From Rhodoferax sediminis (lineage in GTDB: Bacteria; Pseudomonadota; Gammaproteobacteria; Burkholderiales; Burkholderiaceae_C): a stretch of 64,000 nt of DNA. The stretch lies in NCBI RefSeq assembly GCF_006970865.1, contig NZ_CP035503.1, positions 1,625,001 to 1,689,000 of the forward strand, in the 5' to 3' direction. Under the pieces are notes generated by a model that ran no database searches, was not told where the DNA came from, and saw only the letters and a list, made by a program, of their open reading frames with translations. A program made the translations under genes and the position numbers. Every line of letters begins with the position of its first letter. Position 1 is the stretch's first letter. Of this stretch, positions 45,356 through 54,359 are shown one piece after another.

Positions 45356-46261
45356 ATGACCCTCCCATCGACCGAATCCGCCCCCTGCCTGCCGGCTCGC
45401 ACAGCCCATCCTCCGCAGGCGCTGCACCTGCCGCATGGCGCATGGGACACGCACGCCCATGTCATCGCCGGTGATGCGCGCCATCCTTTCGTGTCTCAGC
45501 GCACCTACACGCCCCCGCCGGTGAGCGCCGACGACTACGTCGCCATGCTCGACGCCGTGGGTCTCGAACATGGCGTGCTGATCCAGATCAGTGTGCATGG
45601 CGTGGACAACGGCCCCATCGTCCAGGCCTTGCAGCGCCATCCCCTGCGCCTGCGCGGCGTGGGCGCCATAGACGGTTCGGAAAGTGACGAGGCTCTGTGG
45701 CGCCTGCGCGAGGCCGGTGTCTGCGGCGTGCGGGTGAACGAGCTGTTCGCCGGCGGCTCGAGCGCCGACCAGCTGCAGCGCATCGCCGACCGTTGTCGCC
45801 CGCTCGGCTGGCACGTCGACCTGGCCCTGCACGGCCACCGGCTGCGCGAGCTCGCGCCCGTGCTGCGCGGACTGAACGTGCGACTGGTCGTCGACCACAT
45901 GGGGTGGTGCCGGACGGCGCAGGGCGTGACCCATCCCGACTTCCAGGCCGTGCTCGACCTCGCGCGCATGGACAATTGCTGGACCAAGCTCTCGGGCGCC
46001 TACCGCGTTTCCAGCCAGGCGGCGCCCTTCGACGACGTGGCGCCGTTCGTGCAGGCGCTGGTGCGCGCGGCCCCCGAGCGCACGGTCTGGGGCTCGGACT
46101 GGCCTCACGTTGCCATCACCGACCCTACGCGCATGCCCGAACCCGGCATGCTGCTCGACGCCCTGCAGAGCCACATGGACGACCCCGCGCAGCTGCAGGC
46201 CGTGCTGGTGGACAACCCGCTGCGGCTGTTCGGTCAGCCGGGCACGCCGGTCCATGGTTGA
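45356..46261 (+). CDS. amidohydrolase (PDC-hydrolase/LigI-like TIM barrel)
   Basis: The 301-residue protein has WDTHAHVIAG (HxH metal site, about residues 30-39), LVVDHMGWCR and VWGSDWPHVAI (catalytic Asp). This is the amidohydrolase_2 family, which includes 2-pyrone-4,6-dicarboxylate hydrolase and related lactonases and decarboxylases. It would open a lactone or decarboxylate an acid within this pathway. ATG 45356 lies 12 bases after the ligase stop. Confidence 0.85.
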   Translation: MTLPSTESAPCLPARTAHPPQALHLPHGAWDTHAHVIAGDARHPFVSQRTYTPPPVSADDYVAMLDAVGLEHGVLIQISVHGVDNGPIVQALQRHPLRLRGVGAIDGSESDEALWRLREAGVCGVRVNELFAGGSSADQLQRIADRCRPLGWHVDLALHGHRLRELAPVLRGLNVRLVVDHMGWCRTAQGVTHPDFQAVLDLARMDNCWTKLSGAYRVSSQAAPFDDVAPFVQALVRAAPERTVWGSDWPHVAITDPTRMPEPGMLLDALQSHMDDPAQLQAVLVDNPLRLFGQPGTPVHG

Positions 46262-47432
46262 GTACGTCCACACGATCGTCGTCGGCGCGGGCGCCGTGGG
46301 GCTGGCGATCGCTCGCCGGCTCGCGCCGCAGGCCGGTTCGCTGGTTGTGCTCGAGCGCGAGGACGCGATCGGCACCGGCACGTCGTCGCGCAACAGCGAA
46401 GTCATCCACGCCGGCATGTACTACCCGGCGGGCACGCTCAAGGCGCGAAGCTGCGTGGAAGGGCGCCGCATGCTTTATGCCTATTGCGCTGAACGCGGTA
46501 TCGCCCACCAGCGCCTTGGCAAGCTGATCGTCGCCACAGAGCCCGCGCAGCGGGACGCGCTGCGGCAGATTGCCGAGCGCGCACAGGCCAACGGCCTCAC
46601 GACGCCGGATGACACGCTGCAGTGGCTCGACGCCGCGCAAGCGCAGGCCCTGGAGCCCGCTCTGCGCTGCGTCGCTGCGCTGTGGTCGCCCGCCACCGGT
46701 ATCGTCGACACCCACGGCTTCATGCTGGCCTGCCAGGGTGATATGGAGCGTACCGGGGGGCTGCTCGCGCTGTGCACGGGCTTCGTGGGCGCGCGCCGCG
46801 ACGGCACGCACTGGCGAGTGCGCACGCGCGGCGAAGAGGGCGAATACGAGCTGTTGTGCACGCACCTGGTCAATGCTGCGGGCCTGCAGGCTCAGCGCGT
46901 GGCCGCACGGATCGAAGGCCTAGACAAGTGCCATGTACCATCCGCGCTCTGGCTCAAGGGCAACTACTTCTCGGTGAGCGGTGTGCGTCCGCCCTTCCGG
47001 CATCTGGTATATCCCGTGCCCTCCAGCGGCGGCCTGGGCGTGCACCTCACGCTCGACCTGGGCGGCCAAGCGCGCTTCGGTCCTGACACCGAAGTTGTGG
47101 ACCCGGCAGCCCTGGCGCAGGATGCGCCCGACTACACGGTCGACCCGCGGCGCGCGGAGGTCTTCTACGCCGCCATCCGCACCTACTGGCCGGACCTGCC
47201 CGACGGTGCCTTGCAACCCGCCTACAGCGGCATCCGGCCTAAGCTCGCCCGGGGCGGCCCGGGGCTGGATGCCAATGATTTCGAGATCAGCGGCCCATCG
47301 CGCCACGGCCTGCCGGGCTTGGTACAACTGTTCGGCATCGAGAGTCCCGGCATCACCGCCGCGCTGTTGCTGGCTGATCAGGTGGCATGCCAATTGGGAC
47401 TGTCCCAGGGGCCGACTGACGCATGGGTGTGA
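46254..47432 (+). CDS. FAD-dependent oxidoreductase, L-2-hydroxyglutarate oxidase-like
   Basis: The 392-residue DAO-fold flavoprotein begins MVEYVHTIVVGAGAVGLAIA (dinucleotide-binding GAGAVG). It has the family signature TSSRNSEVIHAGMYYPAGTL, THLVNAAGLQAQRVA and, near the end, GIRPKLARGGPG. LhgO-type enzymes oxidise 2-hydroxy acids to 2-oxo acids with transfer of electrons to the quinone pool or oxygen. A 2-hydroxy dicarboxylate intermediate is a reasonable guess. It overlaps the amidohydrolase gene by eight bases. Confidence 0.87.
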   Translation: MVEYVHTIVVGAGAVGLAIARRLAPQAGSLVVLEREDAIGTGTSSRNSEVIHAGMYYPAGTLKARSCVEGRRMLYAYCAERGIAHQRLGKLIVATEPAQRDALRQIAERAQANGLTTPDDTLQWLDAAQAQALEPALRCVAALWSPATGIVDTHGFMLACQGDMERTGGLLALCTGFVGARRDGTHWRVRTRGEEGEYELLCTHLVNAAGLQAQRVAARIEGLDKCHVPSALWLKGNYFSVSGVRPPFRHLVYPVPSSGGLGVHLTLDLGGQARFGPDTEVVDPAALAQDAPDYTVDPRRAEVFYAAIRTYWPDLPDGALQPAYSGIRPKLARGGPGLDANDFEISGPSRHGLPGLVQLFGIESPGITAALLLADQVACQLGLSQGPTDAWV

Positions 47433-47501
47433 GAATACGCGCAGTGGGGCCAGGGAAGACACCGGCCCCGCAACGACCACCACAAACACCATAGACAGGT
47501 C

Positions 47502-48308
47502 ATGGAAAACAACTCAGTGATTAAAACCGCAGCGCGGGTGTTCGAGATCCTTAAGTACTTCCGCGAAGTGCGCAAACCGCTGAGCGTGCGCGACATCTCC
47601 GAGCAGTTTGATTACCCGCTATCCAGCACCTCAGTGCTGGTCAAGAGCATGGCCACGCTGGGCTACCTCAGCTACGACAGCCGCATCCGGGCCTACGCGC
47701 CGACCATCCTGGTGGCCATGCTGGGCGACTGGATCTACGAGTCTTCCTTCAGCAGCACCGAGATCCTCGGCCTGATGCGCGCGCTCTCTGACGCGACAAA
47801 CGAGACCGTGATCCTCGCGGTGCAGAACGACATCCAGGCGCAGTACGTGCAGGTCATCCAGAGCCAGTTGCCGATCCAGTTCTATGTCTCCCCCGGCACG
47901 CGCCGCCCGCTGTGCGCCTCGGGCACCGGCTGGGCGCTGCTGGCCCCGCAATCGGATGCCACCATCGCGCGCATCCACCAGCGCACGCTCTCGCGTCTGG
48001 GCACGGGCGGCCTGCCGGAGCACATGGAGCTGGAGGACGTGATGGTGCAGGTGCGCAAGGTGCGCACGCAGGGATATGTGTACTCGCGCGGCACCAACAC
48101 GCCTGGCGTGGGTGTGATCGCCATGCCGCTGCCGGCCTCGCCCAATGGCGCGCGCCTGGTGATCGGCGTGGGTGGTTTGATCGAGCGGCTCGACAAAAGC
48201 GAGAAGAAGCTCGCTCGCATTATGACCGGGTTAATCGAGAAGTACATCACCGCGGGCCGGCCCGCCAAGCGCAAGGCGGCCCCCAGGACGGCCGTCCTGG
48301 GCGACTGA
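47502..48308 (+). CDS. IclR-family transcriptional regulator
   Basis: The 268-residue protein has a winged helix at the N-terminus (TAARVFEILKYFREVRKPLS, ISEQFDYPLSSTSVLVKSM) and an IclR effector domain (IQFYVSPGTRRPLCASGTGW, PGVGVIAMPLPA). The C-terminus is basic (RPAKRKAAPRTA). It lies 69 bases after the FAD oxidoreductase gene. A GGGGCC/GGCCCC inverted repeat (47446-47469) stands in between, so it may have its own promoter. A likely regulator of the 41.7-47.4 kb acyl-CoA cluster and possibly the 48-50 kb genes. Confidence 0.88.
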   Translation: MENNSVIKTAARVFEILKYFREVRKPLSVRDISEQFDYPLSSTSVLVKSMATLGYLSYDSRIRAYAPTILVAMLGDWIYESSFSSTEILGLMRALSDATNETVILAVQNDIQAQYVQVIQSQLPIQFYVSPGTRRPLCASGTGWALLAPQSDATIARIHQRTLSRLGTGGLPEHMELEDVMVQVRKVRTQGYVYSRGTNTPGVGVIAMPLPASPNGARLVIGVGGLIERLDKSEKKLARIMTGLIEKYITAGRPAKRKAAPRTAVLGD

Positions 48309-48337
48309 GGCTAGTTCGCGCGCGGCGGGCTCAGTCG
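48302..48337. terminator. inverted repeat between convergent genes
   Basis: CGACTGAG (48302-48309) and CTCAGTCG (48330-48337) form a perfect stem that overlaps both stop codons: iclR on the plus strand and the Bug gene on the minus strand. The GC-rich loop can extend the stem. There is no T-run, so this would be a weak bidirectional terminator. Confidence 0.45.
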
Positions 48338-49292
48338 ACCCGCGCGCCCGAAGCCTTGACTGTCTTTTTGTATTTCGTGCGTTCGGCGGCCATGAAGGCC
48401 GCTAACTGTTCTGGCGCGGTCGGCACCGGCTGCGCGTAGGGATTGCCGAAGCGCTCGGCGACCTTCGGGACGCGCAGGGCGTCGGTGATCGCATGGTTCA
48501 GGCGCGCGACCACCTCGGGCGCCATGCCGGCGGGGCCGACCAGGCCCCACCAAGTGTCGCCCTCGAAGCCGGACAGCGTGTCGGCTACGGCGGGCACATC
48601 GGGCGGGAAGCTGCTGCGCTGGGCGGTGGCGACTGCGATCGCCTTGAGCTTGCCTGCCCTGATGTTGGCCGCGGCCACCGCCAGATTGTCGATGTTGAAG
48701 TCCACCTGCCTACCCAACAGCGCGATCTGCGCAGGGTTGCCGCCGTTGAACGGAATGTGCACGGCGTCGATCTGCGTCATGCCCTTGAACAGCTCGCCCG
48801 CAAGGTGGCCGGCGCTGTCGTGTCGCCGCTCCCGTAGTTGAGCTTTCCGAGGTTGGCGCGACCGTAGGCAATGAGATCGGGCAGGCTGTGGATTTTCAAG
48901 CGTGCAGCGGTCTCCGCGCTCATTACCACCACGTTGGGCACGCGTAGGATCTGCGTGATGGGCGTGAAATCCTTCGCCGCATCGTACGGCATGTGGTCGG
49001 AGAGCGATGGGTTGATGCCATGCGTGGGCGTGGAGGCAATGCCGATGCTGAGACCATCGGGGGCGGCGCACGCCACCGCGTGCGTACCGATGTTGCCGCC
49101 GCCGCCCGGGCCGTTGTCGATGATGGTGGAGCCCAGCGAGCTTTCCGTGCGCTCGGTCAGTACGCGCACGGTCACGTCGACGGGCCCGCCAGCGACGAAG
49201 GGCATGATGACCCGGATGAGTTTGCTGAGCTGCGCGAGCGCCGGGGCCAGCGCGCTGGTGGCCAGGAGGCCGAGAAAGATCTTGTGTTTCAT
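48331..49292 (-). pseudogene. Bug/TctC-family binding protein, frameshifted
   Basis: The 5' frame (ATG 49292) gives a signal peptide MKHKIFLGLLATSALAPALA and the Bug core VIMPFVAGGPVDVTVR / DNGPGGGGNIGTH, through LNYGSGDTTA. A one-base shift near 48815 is needed to reach the frame with AGHLAGELFKGMTQIDAVHI, GNPAQIALLGRQVDFNIDN and the end at 48331. Together they make a normal 320-residue protein. Either the gene is newly broken or one base is missing in the assembly. ATGA overlap with the dehydrogenase upstream shows they are one operon. Confidence 0.8.
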
Positions 49293-50275
49293 AGGGGGGC
49301 GGGTGAAGGGGAGGGCGGGCCGGCCGATGAGCCGGGTGGGGTCTCGGTGGGCGCCGTGGTGGGCAGGCGGCGCTCGGCCTCCAGCATCCAGGGCAGCACC
49401 CGGTCATACAGCGCGGCGCCGTGTGCGCCCTCGGGCAAGGTGGCGCTGGCGCCCAGCGTGGCCACGGTACGGGCGTAGCGCGCCTGCACGGCGGGTATCA
49501 TGATCAGCGGCACGCCCAAGCCCTGGAGCGCCGACGCCACGGCGTCCATCTCGTGCAGACGGCGCTGCGCGTGCGGTGCGTGGGTGCCGATAAACATGGC
49601 CATGAGCTCGCTCAGGCGCGAGCTGTCGAGGTCACCAATGTTGGCGAGCAAGGCCTCGCGCAGTCCCAGTGCCTGCGCCACCAGCAGGCATTCGGTGATG
49701 ACGGCGTCCATGCCCTTGGTGAGAACGCTGCGCACCAGCTTGAGGGCCATGGCATCGCCGGGCGCGCTGTCGGGCATCACCTGCACCACGAAACCCAGTG
49801 GCGCCAAGCTGTCAGCCAAGCTGGCAGCGCCCGCGCCGCTGGCCAGTAAGGGCGTGTGGTGCCCATGGATGGAGACCGCCCCCATGATGGCCACGTCCAC
49901 GTAGTCGCTGTGCTTGAACAAGGCGGCCGCGGCGCGCAGGTCTTGGGGCGAGGCACTGGACAGATCGACGAACACGCTACCTGCGGGCATGTGAGGCGCA
50001 GCCGCGCGGGCCACCGCCAAGGCCTGCGGTCCGGGGGCGACGTTCATGGCCAGGGCGCAACCACCGAAGGCGCGTGCCGCATCGGTGTCAATGGCCAGGC
50101 CCAGGGCCTGCGCTGCTGCCAGGGCGCGGGGGCCAGGCGCGGGGTGGTAGATGCGCACGACCACGCCCTGGTTAACGAAGGCTCGGGCGTAGGCCTGGCC
50201 GACGTCGCCAAAGCCCACGATGGTGAGGGAAGAAGGAGGAGAGACGCGCACAGCGTCGGTGGGGGTTTGAGTCAA
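49289..50275 (-). CDS. NAD(P)-dependent dehydrogenase, 3-hydroxyisobutyrate dehydrogenase-like
   Basis: The 328-residue protein has an N-terminal Rossmann fold (SLTIVGFGDVGQAYARAFVN, GxGxxG type), VFVDLSSASPQDLRAAAA, and a helical C-terminal domain (DAMALKLVRSVLTKGMDAV, with the Lys at the usual catalytic place; DUF1932-like). It would oxidise a hydroxy acid; the substrate is unknown. The extreme N- and C-termini are Pro/Thr-rich. It is first gene of a minus-strand pair with the Bug binding protein, transcribed away from the ABC operon. Confidence 0.82.
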   Translation of the reverse strand: MTQTPTDAVRVSPPSSLTIVGFGDVGQAYARAFVNQGVVVRIYHPAPGPRALAAAQALGLAIDTDAARAFGGCALAMNVAPGPQALAVARAAAPHMPAGSVFVDLSSASPQDLRAAAALFKHSDYVDVAIMGAVSIHGHHTPLLASGAGAASLADSLAPLGFVVQVMPDSAPGDAMALKLVRSVLTKGMDAVITECLLVAQALGLREALLANIGDLDSSRLSELMAMFIGTHAPHAQRRLHEMDAVASALQGLGVPLIMIPAVQARYARTVATLGASATLPEGAHGAALYDRVLPWMLEAERRLPTTAPTETPPGSSAGPPSPSPAPL

Positions 50276-50606
50276 AAAAATCTATCCATATCTATTTAAT
50301 TTATATGAATGTATTTGGATGTGTATAGGGGTTAACCCTCAAGCGCCGGGCGCCAGCAGAGGGGGCAGTAGGGTGTCGAACTGAGGGAAAAGCGGGGTGA
50401 TGGTGTCAAAAATAAAACATGTTGATGTATATTTAATCTATAAATATAGGGTTTTCTCCATGGTTGAACCACGATGCAGAGGCTATCTTTGACCCCCACT
50501 GCCCGGACATTCGCTGGACAGCGAACAACCGTTGTGTGCGTCCAGCGACCGTTGCACGCCCACCCTCCCGGCCACACGCCGATCAACTCACAAAGAAGGG
50601 GACACC
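50276..50606. promoter_or_regulatory. AT-rich divergent regulatory region with palindromes
   Basis: This 331-base gap between the minus-strand dehydrogenase and the ABC operon is far richer in A+T than its neighbours. It contains TATATTTA (50428-50435), five bases, then TAAATATA (50441-50448), a perfect dyad. A second AT-rich stretch with CATAT/ATATG-type symmetry lies at 50285-50325. No gene is seen; it most likely holds the promoters and operators of both units. Confidence 0.55.
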
Positions 50607-51797
50607 ATGTACAGCTGCAACACCTCGATGCCCGGGTCCAAGCACCGGCACCTTCGCCGCATCGGCCGCGCCGTGCTTTCCCTGCTGCTGGCCGGCGCGG
50701 CCGCCCTGCCGGCCGCCGCCCAAGGCAGTGACACCATCACCACAGCCAAACTGGGTGCGGTGTACGCGCTCAGTGGGCCGGTGGCAATCTACTCGGCGAC
50801 CATCAAGAACGCACTCGACATGGCGCTGTCTGAACTCAACGCCCAGGGCGACCTCAAGATCGACCTGATGCTGGAGGACGACCGCTCGACGAAGGACGAC
50901 GCGATCAACGTGTACCAGAAGTTCATCCAGCGCGACAACGTCCTGTTGATCTTCGGCCCCTTGATTGGTGGCCAGGTATTTGCCGCTGGTCCGCTGGCGC
51001 AGCGGGCCAAGGTGCCGGTGATGCTCACCTCAGTGGCCACGCCGGGGGTCACCGGCATTGGTGACTACATATTCCGCACCTCGGTGGAGTCCGCCACCAT
51101 AATTCCCGCGACGGTGAAGGTCGCCAAGGAGCAGCTCAAGAGCGTCCGCGCGGCCCAGATCTACACCAACGACGACCAGTTCAGCGTGGGCGAGTTCAAG
51201 GCCTACCAGGCCGCGCTCAAGGCTGCGGGCATCCAGATCGTGGACGTGGAGACCCTGCGTACTGGCGACGTGGATTTCTCCGCGCAGCTCACCAAGATCA
51301 AAGCGGTCAACCCCGACACGCTGGTGATCTCCTCGCAGGGGCAGGAGGCCGTGGGCATCATGACACAGGCGCGCAAGCTGGGTCTGGACAAGGTTCGCTT
51401 CATCGGCGGCAACGCGTTCAACGCCGTTGGCGTGGTGAAGGACGCCGGCGCCGCGATGGAAGGCGCGCTGTCGGCCACGCCCTGGTTCCTATCAATGGAC
51501 CATCCGAAGAACGTCGAATTCGTCAAGAAATACCGCGAGAAGTACAAGTCCGACCCGGACTGGTTGGCCGCGCAGACCTACGACGCCATGTACATCGTCA
51601 AGCAGGCTCTGCTGGCCGCTAAGATCGGCAAAGGTGACAGCGTAGCCGTGGCGCGTAGCAAGTTGCGCGACAGCCTGGCCGCGATCAAGACCTACGACGG
51701 CGTGCTCGGCCATATCGAGTTCGACGAGAAGCGCGACCCCCATGTAGCTGGTGCCGTCATCAAGGTGCAAGGCGGCAAGCACGTCATCGCCCGCTAA
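50607..51797 (+). CDS. branched-chain-type ABC transporter substrate-binding protein
   Basis: The 396-residue protein has a basic, hydrophobic signal peptide (RIGRAVLSLLLAGAAALPAA) and the type I periplasmic-binding fold (GAVYALSGPVAIYSATIKNA; LLIFGPLIGGQVFAAGPLA). It belongs to the LivJ-like family, whose members in Burkholderiales often bind aromatic or small organic acids. AAGGGGA precedes ATG 50607. First gene of a five-gene transport operon. Confidence 0.88.
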   Translation: MYSCNTSMPGSKHRHLRRIGRAVLSLLLAGAAALPAAAQGSDTITTAKLGAVYALSGPVAIYSATIKNALDMALSELNAQGDLKIDLMLEDDRSTKDDAINVYQKFIQRDNVLLIFGPLIGGQVFAAGPLAQRAKVPVMLTSVATPGVTGIGDYIFRTSVESATIIPATVKVAKEQLKSVRAAQIYTNDDQFSVGEFKAYQAALKAAGIQIVDVETLRTGDVDFSAQLTKIKAVNPDTLVISSQGQEAVGIMTQARKLGLDKVRFIGGNAFNAVGVVKDAGAAMEGALSATPWFLSMDHPKNVEFVKKYREKYKSDPDWLAAQTYDAMYIVKQALLAAKIGKGDSVAVARSKLRDSLAAIKTYDGVLGHIEFDEKRDPHVAGAVIKVQGGKHVIAR

Positions 51798-51824
51798 AGC
51801 CGCGCGCAGTCCAGGAAGCCCGTC

Positions 51825-52709
51825 ATGCTCAGCCAGCAGATCATCAACGCACTCTCGCAGGGGGCTTTCTACGCACTATTCGCAGCTGGCCTGACACTGA
51901 TCTTCGGTGTGCTGGACATCCTGAATATGGCGCATGGAGCCGTGTTCATGTGGGGTGCGATGCTCTCCTGGTACCTCATGAGCGCCCTGGGGGTGAACTT
52001 CGGTTTTGCCCTGCTCATCACCATCGTCTTCTGCGGCCTCATGGGCCTACTGCTGGAGCACGCGGCCTTCAGGCCCTTGCGGGGCCGAAGCTCGGGGCAC
52101 CTGCCGCCCCTGGTCTCGAGCCTGGCGCTGTCCATCGTGCTGGTGCACGTGGCCGAAAAGATCTTCGGTACCCGCGTGGTGCGCTACCCCGACGACGCCG
52201 TGCCCTTCGCCCAGTCCGTCGAGGTCGGTGGCGTCCAGGTGTCCCTGCTGCACGTGGTGCTCCTGGTCGTGGCCCTGGTGCTCATGGGCGCCCTCTGGTA
52301 CATGGTGGCGCGCACGCGTTTGGGCCGCTCCATCCGCGCCCTGCAGGAGAACCCCAAGGTGGCGCGGCTCATGGGCGTGGACGTCGACCGCACCATCGCC
52401 TGGATGTTTGTCATCGCCTCCGTGCTGGCCGGCATCGCGGGCGCGTTCCTGGGCGTGGCCTACAACTCGGCCTCTCCGTACATGGGGAACTGGGTCGACC
52501 TCAAGGGCTTCGCGGTCATCATCCTCGGTGGCATGGGCTCCATTCCTGGCGCGCTGCTGGGCGGGATGCTGATCGGTTTTGCAGAAATCGGCACCGTAGT
52601 CTACCTGTCGTCCGACTACCGTGACGCGGCGGTCTTCGTAGTGCTCATGGGCATGTTGCTGCTCAAGCCGTCGGGTCTGTTGGGCTCGTCGCGTGAAGTG
52701 AGGGCTTGA
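51825..52709 (+). CDS. branched-chain-type ABC transporter permease (LivH)
   Basis: The 294-residue inner-membrane protein has about eight hydrophobic helices. The LivH signatures are QGAFYALFAAGLTLIFGVLD at the N-terminus, RSIRALQENPKVARLMGVDV (cytoplasmic coupling loop, about 167-186) and the C-terminal KGFAVIILGGMGSIPGALLG. It forms the channel with the next gene product. It is 27 bases after the binding protein and overlaps livM by four bases. Confidence 0.92.
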   Translation: MLSQQIINALSQGAFYALFAAGLTLIFGVLDILNMAHGAVFMWGAMLSWYLMSALGVNFGFALLITIVFCGLMGLLLEHAAFRPLRGRSSGHLPPLVSSLALSIVLVHVAEKIFGTRVVRYPDDAVPFAQSVEVGGVQVSLLHVVLLVVALVLMGALWYMVARTRLGRSIRALQENPKVARLMGVDVDRTIAWMFVIASVLAGIAGAFLGVAYNSASPYMGNWVDLKGFAVIILGGMGSIPGALLGGMLIGFAEIGTVVYLSSDYRDAAVFVVLMGMLLLKPSGLLGSSREVRA

Positions 52710-53599
52710 ACGTGCAAGCAATCGTCGACTTCTTCGGTTCCTACGGCTTCCTGATCTACTTGGTGGCGCAAAACGCCGTGCTGGCGCTGAGCGTCTACAT
52801 CATGTTGCTGGCGGGCCAGCTCTCGCTCGCCTGCATCGGCTTCATGGCCATCGGGGCGTACTCGTCGGCCCTGCTGTCGATGAACGCCGGGGTGCCGTAC
52901 CCCTTCTCGCTGGTGTTAGCCGCGATGATCTCCGCAGGCATCGCCTTTCTCATCGGCGGGCCCATCCTGCGCCTGAAGGGCGTCTACCTGGCCATCACCA
53001 CCGTGGGGTTTGGCGAGCTGGTGCGCTTCACCGTGCTGAACTGGGACTACGCCGGCGGCGCCATGGGCCTGAGCGCCATTCCCGCGGCCACCGAAACCTG
53101 GCATGTGTTTGCCTTTTTAGTGCTGCTGCTCTACGGTTTCCACCAGCTGCGGCATTCACGCTACGGGCGCGCGCTGGTGGCTATCGGCCGCGACGAGATG
53201 GCCGCGCGCACTATGGGCATTCCGACCACGCGCTACAAGATCGCGGCCTTTGTGGCGGGCGCAGTGATGGCCTCAGTCGCTGGCAGTTTCTCGGCGCACC
53301 ACACCAACTACCTTTCGCCATCGGAGTTCAGCTTCTTCGCAGCCGTGTTGGTGCTGATCTACGCGGTCTTCGGCGGGCTGGGCAGCTATTGGGGGCCGGT
53401 GCTCGGGGCCATTGTGCTGACCCTGCTGCCGGAGGTGTTCCGCTTCCTGCAGGACTGGCGAATGATCATCTATGGGGTGTCGGTGCTGGTCGTGGTGGTC
53501 TTTGTGCCTGATGGCTTGCTGGAGGTGCGCAAGCTTTTTCGACGCCGCAAGGACCGCGTGGCCCACGCTGATCCGGCCATGGAAGGGCCCAAGGCATGA
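52706..53599 (+). CDS. branched-chain-type ABC transporter permease (LivM)
   Basis: The 297-residue permease has [20 protein letters not shown] near the N-terminus, the coupling loop [19 protein letters not shown] (about 170-190) and the conserved end [19 protein letters not shown] use TTG 52706, which overlaps the livH stop (TTGA); GTG 52712 is possible. The C-terminus is charged and cytoplasmic. Confidence 0.92.
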   Translation: MNVQAIVDFFGSYGFLIYLVAQNAVLALSVYIMLLAGQLSLACIGFMAIGAYSSALLSMNAGVPYPFSLVLAAMISAGIAFLIGGPILRLKGVYLAITTVGFGELVRFTVLNWDYAGGAMGLSAIPAATETWHVFAFLVLLLYGFHQLRHSRYGRALVAIGRDEMAARTMGIPTTRYKIAAFVAGAVMASVAGSFSAHHTNYLSPSEFSFFAAVLVLIYAVFGGLGSYWGPVLGAIVLTLLPEVFRFLQDWRMIIYGVSVLVVVVFVPDGLLEVRKLFRRRKDRVAHADPAMEGPKA

Positions 53600-54359
53600 G
53601 CCTGCTGCAACTCGATGGCGTCTCGCGCAGCTTCGGCGGGGTCAAGGCCGTAAACGGCGTGAGTTTCACGGTGGAAGCCGGTCAGCTCTATGGCGTGATC
53701 GGCCCCAATGGCGCTGGCAAGACCACGCTGTTCAATCTCGTCACCGGCCTGATCCGGCCCGACGGCGGCCGTGTCGTTCTCAATGGCGTGGAAACCACGC
53801 GCAAGTCGCCCGAGCAGATCGCGCAGCTGGGCATCGCCCGCACCTACCAGACGATCCGCCTGTTTGACACCATGAGCGTGCGCGAGAACGTGATGGTGGG
53901 GGGCACATCGGCCTGTCCTACCACCTGCTGGATGTGTTTACCGCGCGCCGACGCTTCCGCCACGGCGAGCGGGCGCTGCGCCGGCAAGTGGAGGTTCTGC
54001 TCGACACCGTGGGGTTGTCGCACCGTGCCGAAGACCCGGCCGCGGCATTATCTTATGGCGAGCAGCGCCGCCTGGAACTGGCGCGTGCGCTGGCCGCCCG
54101 GCCCAGCCTGCTTATGCTGGACGAGCCGGCTGCGGGCATGAACACGCGCGAGGCGATCGAGCTGTCGGACCTGCTGCGCCGGCTGATGGCCGCGGGCGAC
54201 CTCACGGTGGTCATTATCGAACACAACGTGCGGCTGATGATGGGTCTGTGCGACCGCATCGCCGTGATGAACTTCGGACAGAAGTTGGCCGAGGGCCTGC
54301 CGGCCGAGGTGCGCAAGAACCCCTCCGTTGTCGAGGCCTACCTGGGAAAATCCGCATGA
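53596..54359 (+). pseudogene. ABC transporter ATPase (LivG), frameshifted in a G6 run
   Basis: The 5' frame has Walker [20 protein letters not shown] and the Q-loop ([11 protein letters not shown]). At GGGGGG (53898-53903) the frame changes: the proper continuation [18 protein letters not shown], the signature [16 protein letters not shown], Walker [11 protein letters not shown] and the H-loop IEHNV are read one frame over to 54359. A G-run length error or a real slip are equally possible. As written the ATPase is cut before its signature motif. The LivF partner is intact. Confidence 0.85.

Noticed and set aside
47446..47469. GGGGCC/GGCCCC hairpin as terminator
   Set aside because: No T-run follows; too weak to list as a separate terminator.
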